From assembly GCF_000269865.1 (NCBI RefSeq), contig NZ_AKKV01000023.1:54090-118089 (forward strand): a stretch of DNA of 64,000 nucleotides. The letters are read 5' to 3'. The position numbers and the translations under genes are program-made. This DNA is from Fictibacillus macauensis ZFHKF-1 (lineage in GTDB: Bacteria > Bacillota > Bacilli > Bacillales > Fictibacillaceae). How positions within the stretch are numbered: the stretch's first letter is position 1; the number at the start of each line of letters is the position of its first letter. The notes beneath the pieces were generated by a model. It had not been told where the DNA came from. It ran no database searches and saw only the letters and a program-made list of their open reading frames with translations. This document shows, piece after piece, positions 36,073-45,440 of the stretch.

Positions 36073-38042
36073 TCTTCTTCTCCCCCTTCAAAATACTCAT
36101 TAATGACAGCTTTTAATTTTTCTTCTGCTGTAATGAGTGTCTCGTTCTCTAACTGACAAGCGGCATTCGTTAAATGACCACCACCACCGAGACCTTCCAT
36201 AATCATCTGAACGTTCACGTCGCCGAGCGAACGCGCCGAAATACTAATCTTTTGATCGTGGCGCTTAGCGATGACGAAAGAGGCGGCAACGCCATTCATC
36301 GAAAGTAGAATATCAGCAGCTTGCGCAATCAGTACTTGATTGCATTGCTCTTCTGGCTCAGCTTTCGAAATGACGATTCCCTTTTTATACATTTTGGCGT
36401 TTTCAATTAGTTTAGAACGCTTATTGTATGTTTGCAAATCCTCTTTCAGGAAACGTTGGACAAGGATGGTATCAGCACCATGTGCTCTCAAATAAGAGGC
36501 CGCATCAAATGTGCGCGAGCCCGTACGAAGCGTAAAGCTTTTCGTATCAACAATAATACCCGCAAGAAGCGCAGTCGCCTCTAACATCCGCATTTTCAAA
36601 CGCTTCGGTTGATATTCAAGCAGCTCCGTCACAAGCTCGGCTGTTGAAGATGCATAGGGCTCCATATAGACGAGCACAGGATCGGCAATAAATTCTTCAC
36701 CGCGGCGATGGTGATCGATCACAACGACATGATCGAGTTTCGTTAACAACCGCTCCTCAATGACCATCGATGGCTTATGTGTATCAACGACGACGAGCAG
36801 CGTATCATTCGTTGCCATCTCAAGCGCTTCTTCTGGTGTAATAAAGTACTTCCATAATGATTCTGTACCCTTTACCTCATTGATTAAACGGTTCACGCCC
36901 GTATCAAGATCAGACGTATCAAGCACGATGTAGCCATCCTTGCCATTCACTTGAGCAACCTTCAAGATCCCCATTGCCGAGCCAATCGCATCCATATCAG
37001 GGCTCTTATGTCCCATAATAATAACTTTATCACTATCTACGACGAGCTCGCTCATCGCATGAGAAATAACGCGGGCACGCACTCTCGTACGTTTTTCAAC
37101 AGGATTGGTTTTCCCACCATAAAAGCGGACTTTCCCGCTCTGTTGTTTAATCGCCACTTGATCACCACCGCGACCGAGTGCTAAATCTAGGCTTGATTGT
37201 GCCAGTGCACCGAGCTCCGGTAAATCGGCGGTTCCCATGCCCACACCGATACTTAATGTAAGCGGTACGTTATCTTTTCCTGTTGATTCACGTACTTCAT
37301 CAAGCACTGCAAACCGATTTTTCTCCAGTTCAGATAAGATGCGTTGATTAAAGATGGCGAGAAAACGATCTGAGCTCGTTCGCTTTAAGAATACACCATA
37401 GTCACTCGCCCATTTATTTAAAATAGACGTCACTTTCGAGTTAATATGCGAGCGAAATTGATCGTCCAAGCCTTGTGTGACTTCATCATAGTTATCAAGA
37501 AAAATAATACCGAGACTTGGTTGTTCTTCTTCATAAAGACGTTCTACTTCAATCTTATCGGTCACATCAAAAAAGTAAAGCAACCGATCTTCTTTTTTAA
37601 AATGCACTTCAAATTTGCGCGATTTTAATAAAATAATTTCTTCACGCGCATCACTTTTTATATAAGGAACGAGCTCCTCAGACACAAGATTTAACGAATG
37701 GCCGATAAACGACTCTTCTTCCACCCAGGCAGCCATAAATGGATTCGCCCATTCAATCTTAAAGTCCTCATCGTATAAAATGATCCCAATTGGCATTTCC
37801 ATCAGTGCCTCTTCGCCAACTTTTTTAATGCGATGCGAAAGGGTCGAAATATATTCGCCAAGATCATCTTGAAAGGAGGATTCTCCCTTCATAATCAAAT
37901 AGAGCACGATCGCTAATAATAGGAAGCAGGCTAGACCAATGACCCACTGATAGTATGTCAGCACGCCAGCAAATACTACCGCTAATGCAAACAAGGCAAT
38001 CACCGGATAGCCATGCCACCGTTTTAGCAAAAACTTAGGCAT
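36069..38042 (-). CDS. gdpP: c-di-AMP phosphodiesterase GdpP
   Basis: A 657-residue protein: two membrane helices (about 10-50), a degenerate PAS domain (about 80-150), a degenerate GGDEF domain ([10 protein letters not shown] in place of GGDEF), then DHH ([41 protein letters not shown]) and DHHA1 ([16 protein letters not shown]). It hydrolyses c-di-AMP to pApA and so tunes potassium/osmolyte uptake and cell-wall stress resistance. GGAGCTGAC precedes the ATG; yybS ends 11 bp upstream. Confidence 0.95.
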   Translation of the reverse strand: MPKFLLKRWHGYPVIALFALAVVFAGVLTYYQWVIGLACFLLLAIVLYLIMKGESSFQDDLGEYISTLSHRIKKVGEEALMEMPIGIILYDEDFKIEWANPFMAAWVEEESFIGHSLNLVSEELVPYIKSDAREEIILLKSRKFEVHFKKEDRLLYFFDVTDKIEVERLYEEEQPSLGIIFLDNYDEVTQGLDDQFRSHINSKVTSILNKWASDYGVFLKRTSSDRFLAIFNQRILSELEKNRFAVLDEVRESTGKDNVPLTLSIGVGMGTADLPELGALAQSSLDLALGRGGDQVAIKQQSGKVRFYGGKTNPVEKRTRVRARVISHAMSELVVDSDKVIIMGHKSPDMDAIGSAMGILKVAQVNGKDGYIVLDTSDLDTGVNRLINEVKGTESLWKYFITPEEALEMATNDTLLVVVDTHKPSMVIEERLLTKLDHVVVIDHHRRGEEFIADPVLVYMEPYASSTAELVTELLEYQPKRLKMRMLEATALLAGIIVDTKSFTLRTGSRTFDAASYLRAHGADTILVQRFLKEDLQTYNKRSKLIENAKMYKKGIVISKAEPEEQCNQVLIAQAADILLSMNGVAASFVIAKRHDQKISISARSLGDVNVQMIMEGLGGGGHLTNAACQLENETLITAEEKLKAVINEYFEGGEEE

Positions 38043-38053
38043 ATTGTCAGCTC

Positions 38054-38992
38054 CTATTGTCTTTTTTTCGTCCGTTGCTTTAATCCAAACCCTAAATCAA
38101 GAATACCGAGAATGCGAACGAATTCCATTAATAGTGCAAAAAATGGGGAGAGAATCACAATCGCAACTGTCGTCCAAATGGCACCTGCACGTGACCATTG
38201 TTTCACATAAAAGAAGTGAAAAATCACAGAGAAACCTTGCACCGCTAACACGAGAGATAACAAGGAAAATGCATTCAACACGAGCGCATGTAACGTACTA
38301 CCCTGTTCAGGATTCGTAAACATGAGTACAATCGTTAGTAAATACAGCCATAAAAAACCACGTGGCACATTCCACTCACGAACCGGTGGCAACGCCTGAA
38401 ACGGAATACGTAAACGTTTCAAGAACAGCGTCGATAGCCATTGAACAACGATTGCTATCAGTAAAGAGCCTATTAGGATAGAAGATGGCAAGACAATCGG
38501 CATTAATGAAATCGCTTCGCGTAAAGGTTTGAAAACGCTAGGATCTTGTACTTTATACATTTTTTCAAATTGCGTGATCATCTCGTTCATTGCTTGTTGC
38601 CCTTGTTGAATAAGGTTAATATCAAGAACTACTTTCATAAAAACAAGCAAGCCGAGCAGACTAACGACAAAGGCTAGCGACGTTCCTAATAATACGGCAA
38701 AGGCTGATTTCTTGCGACGATAGAGCTCACCAATGACTACACCAATGAGCGCAAACATCACGCCCATAAACCCGCCTAACACACCAGCGACAAGGAGCGA
38801 TAATACAGATGCAACCGCTGCGGATAGAAATCCAACCTGTAATCCTTGGCGACAAACGACCAATAGAATCGGAATCGGTAGAAGAAGCATCGAAAAGAGA
38901 TTAATCAATGGTACATATAAGCTAATTAGTAGTAAAATTAAGTAGACGGCAGTCATAATCGCGCCTTCTACAAGTGCTGATGTTTTTTTCAT
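38054..38992 (-). CDS. yybS: YybS, DUF2232 membrane protein
   Basis: A 312-residue protein of about eight helices starting KKTSALVEGAIMTAVYLILLLISLYVPLI, as in DUF2232/YybS proteins, which resemble the membrane S-components of ECF transporters. Function unproven. It heads the yybS-gdpP-rplI gene set as in other Bacillaceae. Confidence 0.88.
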   Translation of the reverse strand: MKKTSALVEGAIMTAVYLILLLISLYVPLINLFSMLLLPIPILLVVCRQGLQVGFLSAAVASVLSLLVAGVLGGFMGVMFALIGVVIGELYRRKKSAFAVLLGTSLAFVVSLLGLLVFMKVVLDINLIQQGQQAMNEMITQFEKMYKVQDPSVFKPLREAISLMPIVLPSSILIGSLLIAIVVQWLSTLFLKRLRIPFQALPPVREWNVPRGFLWLYLLTIVLMFTNPEQGSTLHALVLNAFSLLSLVLAVQGFSVIFHFFYVKQWSRAGAIWTTVAIVILSPFFALLMEFVRILGILDLGFGLKQRTKKRQ

Positions 38993-39146
38993 AGTTCACC
39001 TCTGGCTTATTGCCTACGGTATCTATTGTAGTAAATTCTGTACCGCAAATCCAATTATATCATTTAGTTTTAACGTCGTATGAAAAAAACAAACATGAAG
39101 GACTTATTTCACTCATTTTTGATTTTAAGGAAAGGTGGGAATCGCT

Positions 39147-39455
39147 ATGATTCTCTTATCATTGTCCGCAATTGTTCTCTTGATCGCAGCCTGTTGGTCT
39201 GTCATCCTCATTCCTAAAAGTGAATCATCCGTTTTAATAAGTAGTATTCTAACAGGTGTTTACCTCATTATAAACATTCTTTGCTTTTTCGTTTCCTCGC
39301 TCGTTGGTGCCATGTTAACTACCGCCACTGGAAATGATGAAACAACCTTTTGGACTGGATTTTTCGTTATACAAGGCTTTCCGCTGTTCTTATTGCTAAC
39401 AGGTATTCTCTCCCTTCTATTATCCATCGTACGTCGTCGCAAAACGAAAAAGTAA
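39147..39455 (+). CDS. small membrane protein, unknown
   Basis: The 102-residue protein has three hydrophobic helices (about 1-20, 28-52 and 70-95) and a basic end (RRRKTKK). AAAGGTGGG lies 8 nt before ATG 39147; the frame also opens at a GTG four codons earlier, which overlaps that site. No family recognised. It is an insertion relative to the usual yybS-rpsR order, with ytoQ beside it. Confidence 0.6.
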   Translation: MILLSLSAIVLLIAACWSVILIPKSESSVLISSILTGVYLIINILCFFVSSLVGAMLTTATGNDETTFWTGFFVIQGFPLFLLLTGILSLLLSIVRRRKTKK

Positions 39456-39518
39456 TGGAACTTTTTCCAATTTGTTATAATAGGCGTACATTACGTAAAA
39501 AAAAGGGGAGAACTTAAA

Positions 39519-39962
39519 ATGGAATTAACGGTTTATTTAGCTGGACAAATTCATGATGATTGGCGTGAATCCATTAAAGAGGAAGCAAAAAAACGAAACT
39601 TACCATTAACCTTTGTTGGACCAATGGAAAACCATGACCGCTCTGATCATATTGGGGAAGAAATACTCGGCGTGCAACCGAATGCAATTTTAAAAGATGA
39701 AGCCGCATCAAAGATTAATAATTTACGCACCGATGTGCTCATGAATAAAGCGGACGTTGTCATTGCCTTATTCGGCGAACAATACAAACAGTGGAATACA
39801 GCCATGGATGCTTCGCGCGCCATTACACTCGGCAAGCCGTTGCTTTTAATTCGTCCTGCCGCTCTCCATCATCCCTTAAAAGAACTCTCGAATAAAGCGG
39901 CCTTAACATGTGAAACGCCAACACAAGCACTTCAAGCGCTATCTTATATTTTTGAAAGCTAA
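39519..39962 (+). CDS. ytoQ: YtoQ family protein
   Basis: The 147-residue protein matches YtoQ: ELTVYLAGQIHDDWRESIKEEAKKRNLP, VGPMENHDRSDHIGEEILG and the end TPTQALQALSYIFES. The fold resembles nucleoside 2-deoxyribosyltransferases, but activity is unproven. AAAAGGGGAG precedes the ATG. In B. subtilis ytoQ lies elsewhere, so its place next to rpsR is a local rearrangement. The terminator at 39963-39998 follows at once. Confidence 0.85.
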   Translation: MELTVYLAGQIHDDWRESIKEEAKKRNLPLTFVGPMENHDRSDHIGEEILGVQPNAILKDEAASKINNLRTDVLMNKADVVIALFGEQYKQWNTAMDASRAITLGKPLLLIRPAALHHPLKELSNKAALTCETPTQALQALSYIFES

Positions 39963-39998
39963 AAAAAGCACGATTGCCGCTGGGCAATCGTGCTTTTT
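39963..39998. terminator. bidirectional terminator of ytoQ and rpsR
   Basis: AAAAAGCACGATTGCC (39963-39978), loop GCTG, GGCAATCGTGCTTTTT (39983-39998): a perfect 16-bp stem. Confidence 0.92.
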
Positions 39999-40009
39999 GC
40001 ATACATAAC

Positions 40010-40243
40010 CTATTCAGTTACGTAAGGTAGAAGTGCCATGAAACGTGCACGTTTGATTGCACGAGTCAATTGACGTTGGTATTTTGCAGATGTTCCTGTC
40101 ACACGACGAGGAAGGATCTTACCACGTTCTGAGATAAAACGTTTAAGAAGATCAACATCTTTGTAATCGATGTAAGTGATTTTGTTTACAGTGAAGAAAC
40201 AAACCTTACGACGCTTTTGGCGTCCACCGCGACGTCCTGCCAT
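40010..40243 (-). CDS. rpsR: 30S ribosomal protein S18
   Basis: A 77-residue basic protein with [41 protein letters not shown], the S18 signature. It binds 16S rRNA as a pair with S6. Last gene of the rpsF-ssb-rpsR operon. Confidence 0.97.
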   Translation of the reverse strand: MAGRRGGRQKRRKVCFFTVNKITYIDYKDVDLLKRFISERGKILPRRVTGTSAKYQRQLTRAIKRARFMALLPYVTE

Positions 40244-40303
40244 ATTCGTTCGCCTCCTTCTTTTTAAAAATGATCTATAATCGTATCCGTTATATGTTTG
40301 CTT

Positions 40304-40822
40304 TTAAAATGGCAAATCGTCATCAGAAATGTCGATTGGTGTGCCATCGTTGGCAAATGGATCTTCGTTGAAGTTATTGCGTTTCGGGTTCTGGTTCTGC
40401 TGCTGTCCATAACCGCGATCTGTCGATGGGGCGTTGAATTGATTGCCTTGGCCTTGTTGGTATTGCGGATATTGTCCGCCTCCACCGCCGCCTGCATTCG
40501 CATTCTTCGGCTCCAGGAACTGAACGCTTTCTGCCATTACTTCAGTTACATACACACGCTGTCCTTGATTATTATCATAAGAACGCGTTTGAACGCGTCC
40601 ATCTACGCCCGCGAGCGACCCCTTTTTCAAGAAATTCGCTACATTTTCGGCCGGCTTACGCCAAACGACACAATTAATGAAGTCTGCTTCACGCTCGCCT
40701 TGCTGATTTGTAAACGCACGATTGACGGCCAAAGTAAAGTTAGCAACAGCTACCCCATTAGGCGTGTAGCGCAACTCTGGATCCTTCGTTAAACGACCAA
40801 CTAAGATTACACGGTTTAGCAT
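40304..40822 (-). CDS. ssb: single-stranded DNA-binding protein
   Basis: The 172-residue SSB has an N-terminal OB fold ([35 protein letters not shown]), a Gly/Gln/Asn-rich flexible linker (about 108-160) and the acidic C-terminal tip DISDDDLPF that recruits replication and repair proteins. Located between rpsF and rpsR, the standard operon. Confidence 0.97.
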   Translation of the reverse strand: MLNRVILVGRLTKDPELRYTPNGVAVANFTLAVNRAFTNQQGEREADFINCVVWRKPAENVANFLKKGSLAGVDGRVQTRSYDNNQGQRVYVTEVMAESVQFLEPKNANAGGGGGGQYPQYQQGQGNQFNAPSTDRGYGQQQNQNPKRNNFNEDPFANDGTPIDISDDDLPF

Positions 40823-40849
40823 AAGAACCTCTCCTTCAAACGTTAATTA

Positions 40850-41137
40850 TTATCTCTCGTCTGCAATTGTCATGAAGCGAAGAACATCTTCATTGATTTT
40901 CATAAGACGGTCGAATTCATTAATCGCTTCAACAGGAGCGTTAACTTCTAATAGCGTGTAATAGCCATCGCGGAAGTCTTTGATTTCATATGCCAAACGC
41001 TTTTTACCCATGTCTTTCTCTTTTGCGATCTCCGCACCATTATCAGAAAGGATTGTTTTCGCTTTTTCTTTAACAGCAGTGAAAGCATCCTCTTCAACAT
41101 TTGGACGGACGATGTACATGATTTCGTACTTTTTCAT
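40850..41137 (-). CDS. rpsF: 30S ribosomal protein S6
   Basis: The 95-residue protein starts MKKYEIMYIVRPNVEEDAFTAVKEK and has KKRLAYEIKDFRDGYYTLLEV, typical of S6. AAAGGAGGTGACC fixes the ATG at 41137, three codons inside the open frame. It heads the rpsF-ssb-rpsR operon; a candidate S6:S18 leader motif lies just upstream. Confidence 0.97.
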   Translation of the reverse strand: MKKYEIMYIVRPNVEEDAFTAVKEKAKTILSDNGAEIAKEKDMGKKRLAYEIKDFRDGYYTLLEVNAPVEAINEFDRLMKINEDVLRFMTIADER

Positions 41138-41155
41138 TCCGGTCACCTCCTTTTG

Positions 41156-41188
41156 GTCTAAACGGCCCTAAGCGGGCAAGGAGTAAAC
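41156..41188 (-). promoter_or_regulatory. candidate S6:S18-binding leader RNA motif
   Basis: In the minus-strand RNA, GUUUA pairs with UAGAC as an outer stem and GCCC with GGGC as an inner stem, the latter followed by CG and so presenting the CCG trinucleotide next to the stem. This is the layout described for the autoregulatory S6:S18 motif in rpsF leaders. The shape was judged by eye. Confidence 0.5.
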
Positions 41189-41281
41189 TATCAACATTTC
41201 ATAAAAAAATCGATAATTACTCACAATAAGAAATTATAGCAAAATCCCAGGCAATTGACAAGCCTCTCTTCCAAAAAGAAA

Positions 41282-41313
41282 AAATCCACAACAGCAGAAG
41301 CCGTCGCGGATTT
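41282..41313 (-). terminator. weak terminator of ychF
   Basis: AAATCC (41282-41287) pairs with GGATTT (41308-41313), with a long loop. The T-rich minus-strand tail follows. Confidence 0.5.
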
Positions 41314-41327
41314 CCTTCATTACACGT

Positions 41328-42425
41328 TTATACGTTAAAGCGGAAATGTACAACATCTCCATCTTTCATCTCATACTCTTTTCCTTCAAGACGAACTTTC
41401 CCTTTTTCCTTCGCTGCTCCCATATTGCCTGCTTCCATTAGGTCATCATAGGCAACCACTTCGGCGCGAATAAAACCGCGTTCGAAATCGGTATGAATAA
41501 TCCCCGCACATTGTGGTGCTTTCATTCCTTTACGGAACGTCCACGCACGAACTTCTTGAACGCCTGCTGTAAAGTACGTTGCCAGTCCAAGCAAGGAGTA
41601 AGAGGCACGAATCAATTGATCAAGACCCGCTTCTTGAATGCCTAGCTCTTCTAAGAACGCAATCTTTTCTTCGCCTTCAAGCTCAGCAATCTCCTCTTCA
41701 ATCTTCGCACAAATAACGATGACTTCTGCCTGTTCGCGCGCAGCATAGTCACGCACTTTATCCACGTGCTCATTGCCGCCTTCTAATAGATCTTCTTCGC
41801 TAACGTTTGCCGCATAAAGGATCGGTTTCATCGTTAACAAATGCAAGCCGTAAACAATTTTCTTTTCTTCTGGCGTAAGATCTACACTTCGTGCCGGAAG
41901 CTCATTGCTTAGCGCTTCTTTAATTTTTTCAAGAACGCTGAATTCAGCTACTGCTTCTTTATCTTTTGATTTTGCCAATTTTTCAACACGAGCCACGCGC
42001 TTTTCTACCGTTTCTAAGTCGGCAAAGATCAACTCTAGATTAATTACTTCAATATCGTCAATCGGATCAACTTTTCCAGAAACGTGCGTAATATTCTCAT
42101 CTTCAAAGCAACGCACGACTTGTAGAATGGCATCTACTTGACGAATGTGTGATAAAAATTTATTTCCTAAACCTTCACCCTTGCTCGCACCCTTTACAAT
42201 CCCAGCGATATCCGTAAATTCAAAAGCCGTTGGCACGACTTTCTTCGGTTGTACCATTTCTGTTAGCTTATGAAGACGCTCGTCTGGTACCTCAACAATT
42301 CCTACGTTTGGATCAATCGTACAGAATGGGTAGTTTGCCGATTCTGCTCCTGCCTGTGTAATGGCATTAAAAAGCGTCGATTTCCCTACGTTCGGAAGAC
42401 CGACAATCCCAGTTGTTAAAGCCAT
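41328..42425 (-). CDS. ychF: redox-regulated ATPase/GTPase YchF (YyaF/EngD)
   Basis: A 365-residue Obg-family P-loop protein: Walker A GLPNVGKST (about 8-16), switch regions, DIAGIVKGASKGEGLGNKFL, a coiled-coil insertion (about 130-200) and a C-terminal TGS domain ending VVHFRFNV. YchF prefers ATP and associates with ribosomes. GAGGAGTG lies 6-8 nt before ATG 42425. Standard neighbour of rpsF in bacilli. Confidence 0.95.
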   Translation of the reverse strand: MALTTGIVGLPNVGKSTLFNAITQAGAESANYPFCTIDPNVGIVEVPDERLHKLTEMVQPKKVVPTAFEFTDIAGIVKGASKGEGLGNKFLSHIRQVDAILQVVRCFEDENITHVSGKVDPIDDIEVINLELIFADLETVEKRVARVEKLAKSKDKEAVAEFSVLEKIKEALSNELPARSVDLTPEEKKIVYGLHLLTMKPILYAANVSEEDLLEGGNEHVDKVRDYAAREQAEVIVICAKIEEEIAELEGEEKIAFLEELGIQEAGLDQLIRASYSLLGLATYFTAGVQEVRAWTFRKGMKAPQCAGIIHTDFERGFIRAEVVAYDDLMEAGNMGAAKEKGKVRLEGKEYEMKDGDVVHFRFNV

Positions 42426-42549
42426 GTCATTCACTCCTCATTATGTTAAAACGCCACCCTTGGTGCGCTTTGTTCATTCGTTATTCCATCTTTTTTCATT
42501 ATAGGTTGTTGCCTAATAAAACACAAGCACTGTAGAACCATAGCAAAAA

Positions 42550-42569
42550 AGCCGGCAATTACGCCGACT
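42550..42569 (-). terminator. terminator of the mscS-yyzM unit
   Basis: AGCCGGC (42550-42556) pairs with GCCGACT (42563-42569), with one G-U pair; T-run TTTTTTG on the minus strand. Confidence 0.8.
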
Positions 42570-42582
42570 CTATCTGAAAAAA

Positions 42583-42598
42583 CGTTTCACGTGAAACA
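42583..42598. promoter_or_regulatory. parS: parS site 1
   Basis: CGTTTCACGTGAAACA matches the palindromic form TGTTTCACGTGAAACA at 15 of 16 positions, next to the stop of yyzM. It is a Spo0J loading site about 2 kb from spo0J. Confidence 0.85.
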
Positions 42599-42796
42599 TC
42601 ATTCTCCTTGATGAGAAAGAAGTACTTTTTTCATTTTTTTTGTAAAATCTTTGCGTGGAATCATAACGCTATGCTGACAGCCCATGCACTTAATGCGAAT
42701 GTCCGCTCCCATTCGAATAATTTTCCAACGATTTGTTCCACATGGGTGAGGTTTTTTCATTTCTACTTCATCATGTAATCCAAATTCTTTATTCAA
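42599..42796 (-). CDS. yyzM: DUF951 small protein (YyzM)
   Basis: A 65-residue protein with the DUF951 core VEMKKPHPCGTNRWKIIRMG then ADIRIKCMGCQHSVMIPRKDF; the Cys residues (one in HPCG, a C-x2-C later) suggest a zinc ribbon. The open frame is longer, but GGGGGC (42805-42810) 8 nt before a TTG gives the family's usual length. Function unknown; conserved between ychF and an MscS gene in bacilli. Confidence 0.85.
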   Translation of the reverse strand: MNKEFGLHDEVEMKKPHPCGTNRWKIIRMGADIRIKCMGCQHSVMIPRKDFTKKMKKVLLSHQGE

Positions 42797-42824
42797 GAAA
42801 AAAAGCCCCCTCAATTTACCTATA

Positions 42825-43700
42825 TTAATCGTCTGAAACGTGTTTATGATAGGACACCATCTTCTGATACGGTAATTCAATTCCTTCATCATCTAAGCGA
42901 AGCTTAATGGCCTTCTTCAATTCCCGAACAACTTGTAAATGTGTCATCGGCAATACTTCCGCTGTTACTCGAATCACAATTTCAAGTGGAGCAACGGATT
43001 GAATACCAAGCACTTGAGGTTCTGCCACCATCTCAGGCAATTCATGCATCTTTTCACGGACAACCTCATCAATAATTCCTTGGGCGCGGTCAACATCCTC
43101 TTCATAAGCAATACTAAAATCAATAACCGCAATACTATTATTAACCGAATAATTCGTTACAATGACGATCGAGGAGTTCGGCAAAATATGCAATTCTCCC
43201 GTCCATTGCTTCACTTTCGTCGTACGTAAGCCAATTTCTTCTACTGTACCTTCCAAATTATTGATCTTCACATAGTCACCGACGGCAAATTGCTCTTCAA
43301 AAATAATAAAAAACCCAGTAATAATATCTTTGACAAGACTTTGTGCTCCGAACCCAACAGCAAGACCAACAACTCCGGCCCCAGCCAATAGCCCTTTTAC
43401 ATCAATACTAAATTCCGTTAAGATCATGAGTAGCGCAATAAAGTAAATCAGGTACGCAACAACATTATCTAATAAGCGAACTAGCGTATTTTCTCTTCGC
43501 TCTGACATGCGTAGCGGACTTCTTAATCGAAAATTAAAAACATTGGCCACTACCGCTCTCGTTAATCTTACAACGATTTGTGCTCCAATAATAATAGCAG
43601 CAATGCGCAGTACTCTCATACCTATATTAATCCACAATTGTTCATCACTAACTAACTTAACAAAACGATCTGCTTCTTGAGCGATGGTTAATAGTTCCAA
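42825..43700 (-). CDS. MscS-family mechanosensitive channel
   Basis: A 291-residue protein with three membrane helices (about 24-45, 70-90 and 95-120), the pore-lining Gly/Ala-rich helix GLLAGAGVVGLAVGFGAQSLVKDIITGFFI, the MscS beta-domain (DYVKINNLEGTVEEIGLRTTKVK) and an alpha/beta C-terminal cage. It should release ions and osmolytes on hypo-osmotic shock. TTG 43700 is preceded by GGGAGGG; the frame runs ten codons further. It lies upstream of yyzM with a 28-bp gap. Confidence 0.9.
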   Translation of the reverse strand: MELLTIAQEADRFVKLVSDEQLWINIGMRVLRIAAIIIGAQIVVRLTRAVVANVFNFRLRSPLRMSERRENTLVRLLDNVVAYLIYFIALLMILTEFSIDVKGLLAGAGVVGLAVGFGAQSLVKDIITGFFIIFEEQFAVGDYVKINNLEGTVEEIGLRTTKVKQWTGELHILPNSSIVIVTNYSVNNSIAVIDFSIAYEEDVDRAQGIIDEVVREKMHELPEMVAEPQVLGIQSVAPLEIVIRVTAEVLPMTHLQVVRELKKAIKLRLDDEGIELPYQKMVSYHKHVSDD

Positions 43701-43889
43701 TCGTCCCTCTCCCTCCCACGCGCTGCACACATCCTTAATGTACCCAATTTCCTACGAAGTTTCAACGACAAGTGCCCACGCTCCTTAATTTCCATGTTGA
43801 GTGCATCATAGCGGCAAAATCCGCGTGTTAGAAAGAAGAGGGAATGGGGTATCACTTGAAAAGAGACAAGCTTCCTTGCTTCTTCATAT

Positions 43890-43919
43890 GTATAGTTTTC
43901 TCAAATTGACCGTATACTG
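43890..43919 (+). promoter_or_regulatory. possible sigma-F/sigma-G-type promoter of yyaC
   Basis: GTATA (43890-43894) and CCGTATACTG (43910-43919) with a 15-bp gap resemble the sigma-F pattern GYATA and GGNNANANTR apart from the GG. The downstream gene is sporulation-related. Confidence 0.35.
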
Positions 43920-43947
43920 GTAGTACCATTATAAAGGAGTGGATGTC

Positions 43948-44577
43948 ATGTTCCTAAAAAGGAAGCCTGTGCCCAGTCAGCGAGTGACCTATAAAGCCCA
44001 CCATGAGGATCAAGATGCCTGCCCGCTGATTACAGAACACATAGAAATGCTGCTTCCTGCTGCGCGGAAACCGGCAATTGTCGTCATATGCATTGGAACA
44101 GACCGCTCCACTGGAGATGCTCTTGGTCCACTTGTTGGTACGAAGTTAAAGGCAAACACCGCCTTTCCTTACCCTGTTTACGGCACATTAGATGAGCCTG
44201 TTCATGCGGTAAATCTCGTAGAAAAATTGAAAATGGTTGAAAAAAAGCATCCACATGCCTTTGTTATTGGGATTGATGCTTGTCTTGGTAAATTAAATCA
44301 CGTTGGGATGGTCTCGGTCGGTGATGGGCCTGTGAAGCCCGGAGCTGGTGTCAATAAAGAGCTACCTCCTGTTGGCGATATGCATCTGACAGGGATTGTG
44401 AATGTTAGTGGCTTCATGGAATATTTCGTATTACAAAACACGCGCTTAAGTATCGTAATGAAAATGGCTGAACTCATTGCCCAATCTCTCTATCACGCTA
44501 CGAAAGATAGTAGAGGTCATAAAGAAGAAACCATTACAATTCCATTAAAAAAATCACCTTTAAAGTCAACACTTTAA
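43948..44577 (+). CDS. yyaC: YyaC, DUF1256 spore protease-like protein
   Basis: The 209-residue protein belongs to DUF1256, structurally related to the germination protease GPR and HybD: IVVICIGTDRSTGDALGPLVGTKL, TLDEPVHAVNLVEKL, HAFVIGIDACLG and PVGDMHLTGIVNVSGFMEYFVLQNTR. It is made during sporulation in B. subtilis; the exact substrate is not known. AAAGGAG precedes ATG 43948. It is the only plus-strand gene in this part, divergent from mscS and convergent with spo0J. Confidence 0.9.
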   Translation: MFLKRKPVPSQRVTYKAHHEDQDACPLITEHIEMLLPAARKPAIVVICIGTDRSTGDALGPLVGTKLKANTAFPYPVYGTLDEPVHAVNLVEKLKMVEKKHPHAFVIGIDACLGKLNHVGMVSVGDGPVKPGAGVNKELPPVGDMHLTGIVNVSGFMEYFVLQNTRLSIVMKMAELIAQSLYHATKDSRGHKEETITIPLKKSPLKSTL

Positions 44578-44584
44578 AGATGAT
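44553..44584. terminator. bidirectional terminator between yyaC and spo0J
   Basis: ATCA-C-CTTTAAAGT pairs with ACTTTAAAG-A-TGAT around a CAAC loop. The minus-strand T-run lies beyond the stem. Confidence 0.8.
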
Positions 44585-44591
44585 CTTCTTA

Positions 44592-45440
44592 TTATTCATT
44601 TCCTAGCAATTGCAAAATCCGTTCTAAATCATCATCAGAAAAGAACTCAATTTCTATTTTGCCTTTACGCTTCGAACGCTTAATGGACACGGATGTCCCA
44701 AAATGCGCGCGGAGCGCTGTTTCTTTTTCCGCAAGAAAGACATTCTTTGCTGGCGTTTTTTTCTTCGTTTCACGTGGAACATTTTCATTGATCAGCTGCA
44801 CGAACTTCTCCAGCTGACGAACGTTCATTTTTTCATCTAAGCACTTTTGCACCACACTTTGAAGCTTCGCTTTCTTTTTCAAGCCTACTAAAGCGCGCCC
44901 ATGTCCCATCGTTAATGTCCCATCTGCCAGCAGATCTTGAACAGGGGAGGGCAGTTGAAGCAAACGTACAAAGTTCGCAATATGTGGACGGCTTTTGCCA
45001 ACTCGTGTGGCTAGCTCTTCTTGTGTAAGATGTAAATGTTCAATGAGTTTTTGATAAGCAACTGCTTCTTCAATCGGATTTAAATCTTCCCGCTGTAGAT
45101 TTTCTATGAGCGCAATCTCCATCATTTGCTCTTCGGTAAACGTGCGGACAATTACGGGAAGCTTCGTTAATCCCGCTGCTTTTGCGGCACGAAATCTTCG
45201 TTCACCCGCTACAATTTCATAGCCTTTAATGCTTTTTCGCGCGATGATTGGTTGTAAGACACCATGCTCTTGAATTGAAACACTGAGTTCTTGAATACTT
45301 TCATCGTTGAAATGCTTTCTTGGCTGATAAGGATTGGGGCGTAGTTGTGTAACCTCAAGCTCAATAATAAGCTCCTCATGTTCTGATTGCGTTGTAGGGG
45401 GGAAGAGCGCATTAATTCCTTTACCTAACCCTTTCGCCAC
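44592..45440 (-). CDS. spo0J: Spo0J/ParB chromosome-partitioning CTPase
   Basis: The 282-residue protein has the N-terminal CTP-binding ParB domain (QLRPNPYQPRKHF, GERRFRAAKAAG), the helix-turn-helix region (LTQEELATRVGKSRPHIANFVRLLQL) that reads parS, and a C-terminal dimerisation domain. It loads on parS, slides as a CTP clamp, recruits SMC and stimulates Soj. GTG start; it overlaps soj by 20 bp. A parS site lies inside the gene, as in B. subtilis. Confidence 0.96.
   Translation of the reverse strand: MAKGLGKGINALFPPTTQSEHEELIIELEVTQLRPNPYQPRKHFNDESIQELSVSIQEHGVLQPIIARKSIKGYEIVAGERRFRAAKAAGLTKLPVIVRTFTEEQMMEIALIENLQREDLNPIEEAVAYQKLIEHLHLTQEELATRVGKSRPHIANFVRLLQLPSPVQDLLADGTLTMGHGRALVGLKKKAKLQSVVQKCLDEKMNVRQLEKFVQLINENVPRETKKKTPAKNVFLAEKETALRAHFGTSVSIKRSKRKGKIEIEFFSDDDLERILQLLGNE
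44766..44781 (-). promoter_or_regulatory. parS: parS site 2 (inside spo0J)
   Basis: The minus strand reads TGTTCCACGTGAAACG, 15 of 16 matches to the consensus TGTTCCACGTGAAACA. Confidence 0.9.

Noticed and set aside
42735..42752. TGTTCCACATGGGTGA in yyzM as a third parS
   Set aside because: Only the left half matches the consensus and the central CACGTG is missing.
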